Virus record (IMG/VR): IMGVR_UViG_3300025093_000011
Location: 1-64,000 of that record
Direction: 5' to 3' (one strand)
Source: a virus
Length of the DNA stretch: 64,000 nucleotides
Under the pieces are notes generated by a model. The model was not told where the DNA came from. It saw nothing but the letters and a program-made list of their open reading frames with translations, and made no database searches. Position 1 is the stretch's first letter; every line of letters begins with the position of its first letter. The translations under genes and the position numbers were made by a program. Positions 22,379 to 28,802 of the stretch are shown here, one piece after another.

Positions 22379-22579
22379 ATGCCTAATAAAGATGTTCAAA
22401 ATATGAAGGTTTTAGAATTCTTCAGAAAAGGAGGATCTAAAAAGAAAAAGTCTAAGGCTAAAAAGTCTAAGAAAGATGCTTGTTATCATAAAGCTAAAGC
22501 TAAGTATGCTGTATTTCCATCTGCTTATGCAAGTGGATACATTGCTAAATGTAGAAAACGTAGAGGTAAGATAAAGTAA
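22379..22579 (+). CDS. Small Lys-rich protein with ACYxKxKxxYxxxPSAYASG motif (cassette gene 4)
   Basis: This is a 66-residue protein. After FRKGGSKKKKSKAKK comes ACYHKAKAKYAVFPSAYASG and then KCRKRRGK. The ACY...PSAYASG...KCRK string is a module I know from small proteins of large phages and of giant eukaryotic viruses, without known function. The ATG at 22379 is chosen over an upstream alternative start because it follows the previous stop by one base. Very basic. Confidence 0.75.
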   Translation: MPNKDVQNMKVLEFFRKGGSKKKKSKAKKSKKDACYHKAKAKYAVFPSAYASGYIAKCRKRRGKIK

Positions 22580-22845
22580 TGGCAGTAAGAAAAACAGCTA
22601 AGGGTCTTGCACTGAAAAGGTGGTTCAAAGAAAAATGGAAGGACGAGAAAGGAAATCCTTGTGGTTCTTCTAAGAATAAGAAAACTAAGAAGTGTAGACC
22701 TACTAAAAAGATTTCTAAAAAGACTCCCAGAACATGGGGGTCTTTATCTAAATCTCAAAAAGCTAAAGCTGTTGCTGAAAAGAAAAGAACTGGTATGGGT
22801 AGAAGAACTAGTTCAATTAAAAAAAGAAAAACTAAAAAGAAATAG
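22579..22845 (+). CDS. DUF5872-like small basic protein (cassette gene 5)
   Basis: This is an 88-residue protein. The order LKRWFKEKWKDEKGNPCG, then KKCRPTKKISKKTPRTWGSLSKSQK, matches what I recall of DUF5872 (kWf-EkWvd...pCGr...yP-CrP-...TPkt-gEls). That family occurs in giant viruses and phages and its function is not known. Two Cys (about 28 and 39) may pair or bind metal. Ends in a purely basic tail. TAATG overlap at the start. Confidence 0.75.
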   Translation: MAVRKTAKGLALKRWFKEKWKDEKGNPCGSSKNKKTKKCRPTKKISKKTPRTWGSLSKSQKAKAVAEKKRTGMGRRTSSIKKRKTKKK

Positions 22846-22846
22846 T

Positions 22847-23047
22847 ATGGCAAGATATGCAAAGCCAATGGCAAAAACTGCAGTTCCTAAATTAAAAAAA
22901 GGTGGTGCTAAGAAGAAGTTTAAAGCTCATATGATGTACAATCCTAAAACAGGTAAAGGTACTATGGCTAAAAAAATGGCTGATCATTTACGTATGAAAA
23001 AACTTGGTTATACACATACTAAACCTAAAGCTAAAAAGAAAGGATAA
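22847..23047 (+). CDS. Small Lys-rich protein with MYNPKTGKG motif (cassette gene 6)
   Basis: This is a 66-residue protein. The core HMMYNPKTGKGTMAKKMADHL and then KLGYTHTKPKAKKKG follows a known small-protein module of large phages (mydPkTGk...a-t--dHlrmkkmGYtH). The start at 22847 is one base past the previous stop and is preferred to a long upstream extension in the same frame that overlaps cassette gene 5. Strongly basic. Confidence 0.75.
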   Translation: MARYAKPMAKTAVPKLKKGGAKKKFKAHMMYNPKTGKGTMAKKMADHLRMKKLGYTHTKPKAKKKG

Positions 23048-23319
23048 TGGCAACTAAGAAAAGTAGTAAGAAGAAAGGAGCTATGAAAGGCTGTACAATC
23101 AAAAATGGTTGTAAGTCTAAGAAAGGTGGTCTTACTGCTAAAGGGCGTAAAATGATTAATAGAAAAACTGGCTCTAACTTAAAAGCACCTCAACCAGGTG
23201 GTGGAGCTAGAAAGAAAAGTTATTGTGCAAGATCTCTTGGTCAGATGAAAAAGTTTCCTAAAGCTGCTAAAGATCCAAACAGCCGTTTGAGAAAAGCTAG
23301 AAGAAGATGGAAATGCTAA
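23047..23319 (+). CDS. DUF6321-like small basic protein (cassette gene 7)
   Basis: This is a 90-residue protein. GGLTAKGRKMINRKTGSNLKAP, then KKSYCARSLGQMKK, then DPNSRLRKARRRWKC corresponds in order to DUF6321 as I recall it (GGLn-kGR...g--LkaPv...r-SFCARm-gm...dPnSRi-ksLrkW-C). It is found in phages and giant viruses; function unknown. Four Cys, net charge highly positive. Confidence 0.75.
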   Translation: MATKKSSKKKGAMKGCTIKNGCKSKKGGLTAKGRKMINRKTGSNLKAPQPGGGARKKSYCARSLGQMKKFPKAAKDPNSRLRKARRRWKC

Positions 23320-23322
23320 TAA

Positions 23323-23340
23323 TTTTTTGTATATTATATA
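23323..23340 (+). promoter_or_regulatory. Late promoter motif, copy 7 (inside the cassette)
   Basis: It reads TTTTTTGTATATTATATA. It is one base from the ATG of a 21-residue frame and 69 bases from cassette gene 8. This again implies a start point at or inside the motif's end, or that the first real gene is at 23410. Confidence 0.7.
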
Positions 23341-23341
23341 C

Positions 23342-23407
23342 ATGAATGAAACCTTTAAAGAACCAGAAGAAGAAAATGATCAAATTTTTATATACTGGGA
23401 ATATTAA
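23342..23407 (+). CDS. Acidic 21-residue micro-ORF
   Basis: This frame of 21 codons (MNETFKEPEEENDQIFIYWEY) ends three bases before the next ATG. It is acidic and aromatic, the opposite of all its neighbours. It may be a real peptide or only the leader of cassette gene 8. It begins one base after the promoter motif, so translation would need a leaderless or near-leaderless transcript. Confidence 0.35.
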   Translation: MNETFKEPEEENDQIFIYWEY

Positions 23408-23409
23408 AA

Positions 23410-23622
23410 ATGGCACAGAAGAAGAAGTTAAATATCAAGAAGGCAATTAAAAAGCCAGGTTCTCTTACAGCTACTGCTAAAAGGCAAGGTGGTTATGATA
23501 AAAAGAATAAGAGAATTAAAAAGTCTTGGCTTAGAGAAAAAGCTAAGGGTAAAGGTAAAACTGCTCAACGTGCTAGATTTGCAATTACGTTAGGTAAACT
23601 AAGAAAGAAAAAGAAATCATGA
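23410..23622 (+). CDS. Small Lys-rich protein (cassette gene 8)
   Basis: This is a 70-residue protein. It opens with KKKLNIKKAIKKPGSLTATAKR and ends KGKTAQRARFAITLGKLRKKKKS. The KPG-x-L front and the final A-x-RA-x-FA-TL-KLRKKKK are a module I know from small phage proteins. No acidic stretch. Its stop overlaps the connector-type gene (ATGA), so the cassette is physically tied to head-tail genes. Confidence 0.75.
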   Translation: MAQKKKLNIKKAIKKPGSLTATAKRQGGYDKKNKRIKKSWLREKAKGKGKTAQRARFAITLGKLRKKKKS

Positions 23623-24317
23623 CAAACTCTGCAATAGTCATAAAATTAAAACAGAGGCTTAATAAGCTTGATAGTCAAGACTATGATAATATAGAATGTT
23701 GGCAAGCTGTTGAAGCTTTTAATAAGGCTCAAGTAGAATGGTCTAGAAGACAGTTACATGGTATTAATGTAGTTCAAGAAGGTGATGAACAATCTACCAG
23801 AAGAAAAGATGACCTTCAAGTTTTACTATCTACTGATACTATTCCCATGGTTGATAAAAAGATATATGTTAAAGGAAGTGTTCCTTCTGATTATCTTCAA
23901 TGGAAAAGAGTTGATGTAAATGCATGTAAAGAATGTTGTGAAGATAGAAGAATGACAGTATACTTAGCAGAAGAAGGTAACTTAAATCAATTACTTAGAG
24001 ATGAATCTAAGAAACCTTCATTTGAATGGGCTGAGACTTTTGCTACATTAATAGGAAATAGTGTACATGTTTATACTAATAATGAGTTTGATGTTCAAGA
24101 TGCAGAACTTACTTATTATAGACAACCAAGGTACATTCAAATTCAAGGATGTGTAGATCCTTATACAGGTATAGCATCTACTACAAATGTTGAATCTGAA
24201 TTTAAAGATGATATTATAGAATTAATTATTGATGAGGCTGTTAGTATAATTGCTGGAGATATTGAATCAAACAATCAATTCTCAAGAGGTCAACAAGGGG
24301 CTGAAAGAAATAATTAA
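23619..24317 (+). CDS. Head-tail connector or ring-type protein
   Basis: This is a 232-residue protein with a helical N-terminal part (LNKLDSQDYDNIECWQAVEAFNKAQ) and a beta-rich middle, then a final helix DDIIELIIDEAVSIIAGD. This architecture and the string SFEWAETFATLIGN resemble crAss-like connector/ring proteins, which stack below the portal. The assignment is from memory and place, not from a motif with known function. It is followed by its own promoter-terminated neighbour. Confidence 0.6.
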   Translation: MTNSAIVIKLKQRLNKLDSQDYDNIECWQAVEAFNKAQVEWSRRQLHGINVVQEGDEQSTRRKDDLQVLLSTDTIPMVDKKIYVKGSVPSDYLQWKRVDVNACKECCEDRRMTVYLAEEGNLNQLLRDESKKPSFEWAETFATLIGNSVHVYTNNEFDVQDAELTYYRQPRYIQIQGCVDPYTGIASTTNVESEFKDDIIELIIDEAVSIIAGDIESNNQFSRGQQGAERNN

Positions 24318-24339
24318 TACATGTTTGATATTTAAAAAC

Positions 24340-24360
24340 TTTTTTGTATATTATAGTATA
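24340..24360 (+). promoter_or_regulatory. Late promoter motif, copy 8
   Basis: It reads TTTTTTGTATATTATAGTATA. It drives the 462-residue structural gene and lies 54 bases upstream of its ATG, the longest leader in the set. Confidence 0.8.
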
Positions 24361-24381
24361 TTTATTTATTAATTAAAAAAG

Positions 24382-24414
24382 TCCTCTGAATAAAATAGGA
24401 GGCAATTAAAAAAA
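24382..24414 (+). promoter_or_regulatory. Leader with strong Shine-Dalgarno-like AGGAGG
   Basis: AGGAGG at about 24397-24402 lies 12 bases before the ATG, while almost all other genes here have only A-rich leaders. A CCTC at about 24383 could pair with GAGG inside the AGGAGG, giving a weak hairpin over the site. Its unusual strength fits a gene with high expression. Confidence 0.45.
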
Positions 24415-25803
24415 ATGGCTTATTTTAACAATGCGTTCAAAAAGACAATAGTACTTTCTGACTATGTTGCTGTAGGTGCTTTAACAACTACTGCAGCTTT
24501 AACATCTGGTCAAATGGGAATGTTTAATGGACATAACTGGCAAGCAGCTACATTAGATGAGTGCTGTCAATTTATTCTTGCAACCGGTTCTCCTTATCAA
24601 AGTGATAAGATTGGTTCTCATCACGGTGGATACCAAGCAAGTATTAAAACTAAAGGAATTAATCCTAGATATGTAACTAAAATGTGGACACAGAATGCTC
24701 ACGTTGCTCAAAATGCAATTTTACATATTGGTAAAACTCCATATACACAAACTGCTGGAACAGCTGATTGCTGCCCAACTTTCTTATGTGGAGAAAACTA
24801 CCACTTAAGAATTGACATTAAAGGTTCTCCAGCATTAAGAATGTTGAACCACCAAGCATATGGTGAAGTTACTGCTTACACAGGATGTTGTGCAGATGCT
24901 ACTGTAGCTCCTGTTGCTGTTAACCCAGCAGTTGTGATGCTAGGATGGCAAGAGCAAATCTTGGATAACCCAATTCTTATGGGTGGATTAAATAATCAAG
25001 AAGATCCATATTCTGGAGCATTCATTATTCCTGTAGTAACTGTTTCTGCTGCTGGTGCAGCTGGTGTTATTGGTGATGGTGCAACTTTAGTATATCCTAC
25101 TGGAACTCCTGCTGCTGTACTTACCGCTGGTGTTACTGCAACTAATACTCACTTAGGTTTAGTTGGTCCAGCTACAGTTATTGCAACTACTGCTGATGCT
25201 TATACTCCTGCTGCTTACACTGATGAGTGTGCTGGTTTAACATTAGTTGGTGCTTTTGTAGAAACAACTTTTGGAGATTGTACTTTCCAACCTTCAGATT
25301 TCTATGGAGTTGAACCTTTAAGATTATATGCTTCTGAAGTAGACTTAAATGGTGATCCATGTGAATTTACAGGTATATGTATAGCTGATGAGTGTAAAGG
25401 TTATCAAGCAGAAGGTCTTGGTGAGACTGTTGCTAGAGACTTTATCTTATCTGAGTCTTACAGACAAATTCCATTTGCAACTGACTTAAGAATCCGTGAG
25501 ATTACTCAAGGAAATGATATGTTAGGAGCTGGAGCTGGTCAAGTAGACAGAACAGCACTATATGATCACTTATATATCTTGCATACTGTTCCAAGATTTA
25601 ACAATCCATCTGGTACATTTGATAATGATCAATATCTAATTGACATTGTTAGTTTATCAACAGTTGCTGGTAAAGCTGAAAGAGATGCTCTTTTAACTGA
25701 CTTGCAAGCTAAGATTGGAACTTGTGGACATTTAGATTGTATGGCTGAGATGACACCTCTAGGTGCATGTCCTGCTAACCCATCTATTATTGTTACTTCA
25801 TAA
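24415..25803 (+). CDS. Abundant structural protein of unknown type
   Basis: This is a 462-residue protein with its own promoter, an unusual SD leader and a strong terminator, the same plan as the MCP gene. Codon use is also shifted toward C-ending codons. It has many Cys (pairs such as DECCQF, DCCPTF, GCCADA). The segment FILATGSPYQSDKIGSHHGGYQ with INPRYVTKMW is a signature I recall in large phages of Bacteroidota, where it is labelled only structural. It could be a capsid decoration/head-fibre protein or a tail-tube protein. Confidence 0.7.
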   Translation: MAYFNNAFKKTIVLSDYVAVGALTTTAALTSGQMGMFNGHNWQAATLDECCQFILATGSPYQSDKIGSHHGGYQASIKTKGINPRYVTKMWTQNAHVAQNAILHIGKTPYTQTAGTADCCPTFLCGENYHLRIDIKGSPALRMLNHQAYGEVTAYTGCCADATVAPVAVNPAVVMLGWQEQILDNPILMGGLNNQEDPYSGAFIIPVVTVSAAGAAGVIGDGATLVYPTGTPAAVLTAGVTATNTHLGLVGPATVIATTADAYTPAAYTDECAGLTLVGAFVETTFGDCTFQPSDFYGVEPLRLYASEVDLNGDPCEFTGICIADECKGYQAEGLGETVARDFILSESYRQIPFATDLRIREITQGNDMLGAGAGQVDRTALYDHLYILHTVPRFNNPSGTFDNDQYLIDIVSLSTVAGKAERDALLTDLQAKIGTCGHLDCMAEMTPLGACPANPSIIVTS

Positions 25804-25825
25804 GAATAAACAATTATTTACTCAT

Positions 25826-25870
25826 AAAAGGGAGAGTGAGACATAAGTTTCTCCTCTCCCTTTTTTTTTA
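25826..25870 (+). terminator. Intrinsic terminator
   Basis: AAAAGGGAGAG pairs perfectly with CTCTCCCTTTT across a 17-base loop and continues into nine or more T. It ends the abundant-protein unit. The arms resemble those of the MCP terminator (AAAAGGG...CTCCC). Confidence 0.9.
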
Positions 25871-25880
25871 TTTTAAGATT

Positions 25881-26423
25881 ATGGCAAATCATGTACTAAG
25901 TTTAGAGGTACCTACTGTAGGTAACCCTTGTGTTTTAAAAATATTTGACACAAGTGTTTATTCTGCACAAGTAGCTGTATTTCAACCAAAATTATATATA
26001 ACTGTTCCAGGTTATAAAAATGCTTGTGAAGTAGCTTTTGTTCCTCAATCTTCTCCAACTTTAACTGGATGTGATTTGAACATACAAACAACTAATTGTG
26101 GCACTTCATATGTAAACTTACCTGATGGAATTTATTGTATTAAATATGTAGTAGACCCTAATCAAGTGGTCTATGTAGAATATAATCATTTGAGGATAAC
26201 ACAAGCACTGAACCTATATCAAAAGATTTTATGTGATATAGATGTAGCAGATTGTGAACCCCCAGCTAAGATCAAAGAAAAGCTTGAAGATCTTAGACTA
26301 ATTAAGATGTATCTAGAAAATGCAAAAGCAAAAGTAGAAACATGTCATGAGTCTCAAGAAGGAATGACTCTTTACAATTATGCTTTAAAGCTTTTAAAAG
26401 CTCTAGATTGTAGAAATTGTTAA
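25881..26423 (+). CDS. Cysteine-containing structural protein
   Basis: This is a 180-residue protein. The ATG at 25881 (MANHVLSLEV) is chosen because the longer frame starting at 25836 would begin inside the terminator. It has a beta-rich N-terminal domain with LPDGIYCIKYVVDPNQVVYVEYNHL (about 78-103) and a helical C-terminal third ending ALDCRNC. The string around 'dGiY-iky.v.p...vyveynhlR' is shared with small proteins beside tail genes in related phages. The neighbours are Cys-rich appendage proteins. Adapter role inferred. Confidence 0.65.
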   Translation: MANHVLSLEVPTVGNPCVLKIFDTSVYSAQVAVFQPKLYITVPGYKNACEVAFVPQSSPTLTGCDLNIQTTNCGTSYVNLPDGIYCIKYVVDPNQVVYVEYNHLRITQALNLYQKILCDIDVADCEPPAKIKEKLEDLRLIKMYLENAKAKVETCHESQEGMTLYNYALKLLKALDCRNC

Positions 26424-26444
26424 ACCAACAAAAACCAACAAATT

Positions 26445-26603
26445 ATGGCAGCAGGATCAAAATGTAAAAATTGTGGATCTACACTCTCTTGCGGATGTCA
26501 ACAAAGAAGAGCAATTGATGGAGCTCAGACTTGTGCAAACTGTGTAAATGCATATAATAACAAATTGAAACAAGAGAAATTAAAAACTTATACTAAAAAA
26601 TAA
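26445..26603 (+). CDS. Small zinc-ribbon-like protein
   Basis: This is a 52-residue protein, MAAGSKCKNCG at the start. Six Cys are arranged CxxC, CxC, CxxC (about residues 7, 10, 16, 18, 30, 33), then a Lys-rich helix. Probably one zinc site. The leader carries two CCAACAAA boxes. The stop overlaps the ATG of the large cysteine-rich gene (TAATG). Similar tiny Cys proteins occur beside tail genes of related phages; function unknown. Confidence 0.7.
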   Translation: MAAGSKCKNCGSTLSCGCQQRRAIDGAQTCANCVNAYNNKLKQEKLKTYTKK

Positions 26604-28777
26604 TGTCTGGAGTTCCTTATTATAAAATAATTGATTGTTGTGATAACAGCAGATTTACTTTCATTAATCTAGTTGATGATGGTTCAGGGATATGGGTAGG
26701 TGATGGTCAATACCAATGGACACTTGCTGATACAACTTTAGCTGTATCTGGATTTTTATTAGAACAAAACAAATGTTATACTATAATATTTCAAGGATCT
26801 GTATTTAATTCTTATGATCCTTTAAATGAAGGAGACTTTCTAGCAAAAGAAGGTTGTACTGACCCAGTAGGTGTACCTTGTAAAGATTGTGGAACAACCC
26901 CAGGAGATTATTATTTAAAATTTGTAAACTGTTGTAACCCTGCAGATATTGTATTCTTTAGAGGTGTAGGTATAAATGGAACAATAAGTATTCCAGGAAA
27001 TTCATCTGGTGGAGGTATAACAGGAGTAACTCAAGTTAACATAAATAACTATTTAGGAGTAAACTTATATAACGGTAACAGTATAGATGGTTTATCTAGA
27101 GGAGTTTGTTATACAGGTACATTAGGAAGTGTAACTGATCCAGCTTCTGAAGTAGATTTAGCTACATACAATAGTTTACCATATCCTCCAATAGATGCAG
27201 ATTTTACATTTGTAGATGGAGATGATTGTGAAAAAAAGGATGCAGATGGAAATCCAATATGTCCATCTTGTTCAAAATACCCATGTTATATTCTTACAGA
27301 ATGTTCAGGTATTGAACTTTTAGTTACAGGAAATTATGCAGCATATAATAATACATATGTTGCTTTAGTAGGTTATCCAGGTCAAGTATGGTATGTACAA
27401 GAAGTAGAAGAAGGACCTTGTGATAATGCTAGCTCATCTATAGTAATAGATACGGGAACTCCAGTTGAACCATGTCCTTGCAATTGCTATGAAGTTACTA
27501 ACTATTCTGGAGCAATTAATTATATTGATTGTGATGGTAATACTCAAGTAACTTACTCACCTGCAAAGTTCTGTGCACAAGCTAGACCTCAAATACATGG
27601 TGTAGAAGGTGTTGATTACATATTGAATAATAGAGGACTCTGTATAGAAAAGCTATGCCCTGAGTTATGTTTTGTATTAACAAACTGTTCACCTGATTTA
27701 TATCCATCTCAACAAGCTATTATATACTCTACTTTACAAAGTTTATATGAATATGCTTCTAATGGTGAAGTTGTAACAATTGAAGGTTATGCTGGATGTT
27801 GGACAGTTACTATAGCTGAGGAAGCTTCACTTTGTGATGAATGTACTACAGATATAATAGTTAAAACAACTTTTGCAGACTGTGATGCTTGTGAGGGAAT
27901 AACAGCATACAAACTTCAAAACTGTGAAAAAGCATATGATGTAATTTACACTATGCAAGATTTATCTGCATATGTAGGTAAAGTCATAAAAGATGATTGC
28001 GGATGCTGGGTAGTAGAAGAGATTAATTATCAACCTCCAAGTACAACTACAATAACACCGGTTGCAGAGTTTGAAGGATGTACAGCATGTTTATCAACAT
28101 ACTATTCTTTAACAGATTGTAGTAATCCAGATAAAGTAATTTATACTACTGAAGAATTATCAGGATATACAGATGCAGTAATTAAAATTAAAGATTGTGA
28201 TTTATGTTTTACTGTAGCTAGGTTTGAACCAAGTTTAGAAACTCCTATCAAGGACATACAAAGTGTTGAAGTTGATACTAGATATGAAGATTGTGTAACA
28301 TGTTTAGATCCTACACCAAGATGTTCTAGAGTATTTAATAATACTACAGAAGATCCTAAAGAATTTGCATATATAGATCATGAAGGAAATCCTCAATCAG
28401 TATCAGTAGAATCAGGAAAGTTTTCTTTAAGACTTTGTGTAAAACAATGGACAGTAGATCCAGCAGATACATTCCCATATATCTTTGAATACTTTGGAGA
28501 TTGTAAAGATGGTTTCTGTGTTCAAGTATTTCCAAATAACAGAACAGTAAAACCAGGATATAATACACCAATATGTACAGCTGAAAAGTATGATAAGATT
28601 ACTTGTAAAGCTGCAGATATTGTTTATAAAAAAGTTCTTGAGGCAAGATATGGTATATCTAACTGTTGTCCTGAAGAAGATGAAAAATGGTTAATTAAAA
28701 AAGAATTGATAGAATTGCAAGCATTAACTGACCCATGTTATAAATGTCAAGATGCTTCAGCTTCTTGCAATTGTTAA
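26603..28777 (+). CDS. Repetitive cysteine-rich appendage protein
   Basis: This is a 724-residue protein built of about seven diverged units of 60-80 residues. Each opens with (Y/C)Y-x-(L/I)-x-(D/N)C (for example YYKIIDCCDN, YYLKFVNCCNP, CYILTECSG, CFVLTNCSP, AYKLQNCEK, YYSLTDCSN). Each runs through a 'YxxxxLxxYxGxVxxxxxxxCWxV' body and ends with a Cys-rich linker such as CTACLS or CVTCLD. The last 140 residues are a separate helical end. Such Cys pairs suggest disulfide or metal-braced beta domains forming an extended fibre. Receptor or glycan binding is inferred. Confidence 0.7.
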   Translation: MSGVPYYKIIDCCDNSRFTFINLVDDGSGIWVGDGQYQWTLADTTLAVSGFLLEQNKCYTIIFQGSVFNSYDPLNEGDFLAKEGCTDPVGVPCKDCGTTPGDYYLKFVNCCNPADIVFFRGVGINGTISIPGNSSGGGITGVTQVNINNYLGVNLYNGNSIDGLSRGVCYTGTLGSVTDPASEVDLATYNSLPYPPIDADFTFVDGDDCEKKDADGNPICPSCSKYPCYILTECSGIELLVTGNYAAYNNTYVALVGYPGQVWYVQEVEEGPCDNASSSIVIDTGTPVEPCPCNCYEVTNYSGAINYIDCDGNTQVTYSPAKFCAQARPQIHGVEGVDYILNNRGLCIEKLCPELCFVLTNCSPDLYPSQQAIIYSTLQSLYEYASNGEVVTIEGYAGCWTVTIAEEASLCDECTTDIIVKTTFADCDACEGITAYKLQNCEKAYDVIYTMQDLSAYVGKVIKDDCGCWVVEEINYQPPSTTTITPVAEFEGCTACLSTYYSLTDCSNPDKVIYTTEELSGYTDAVIKIKDCDLCFTVARFEPSLETPIKDIQSVEVDTRYEDCVTCLDPTPRCSRVFNNTTEDPKEFAYIDHEGNPQSVSVESGKFSLRLCVKQWTVDPADTFPYIFEYFGDCKDGFCVQVFPNNRTVKPGYNTPICTAEKYDKITCKAADIVYKKVLEARYGISNCCPEEDEKWLIKKELIELQALTDPCYKCQDASASCNC

Positions 28778-28780
28778 TAA

Positions 28781-28802
28781 TAATTTGTATATTATAATAA
28801 GT
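28781..28802 (+). promoter_or_regulatory. Late promoter motif, copy 9
   Basis: It reads TAATTTGTATATTATAATAAGT and abuts the ATG at 28803. An upstream extension of that frame would pass through the motif, so the ATG at 28803 is preferred. Confidence 0.75.

Noticed and set aside
22310-23047. Longer forms of cassette genes 4 and 6
   Set aside because: The upstream extensions overlap the preceding cassette genes in other frames, while ATG codons lie immediately after the preceding stops.
25836-26423. A longer start for the 25881 gene
   Set aside because: The extra 15 codons lie inside the terminator hairpin and T run.
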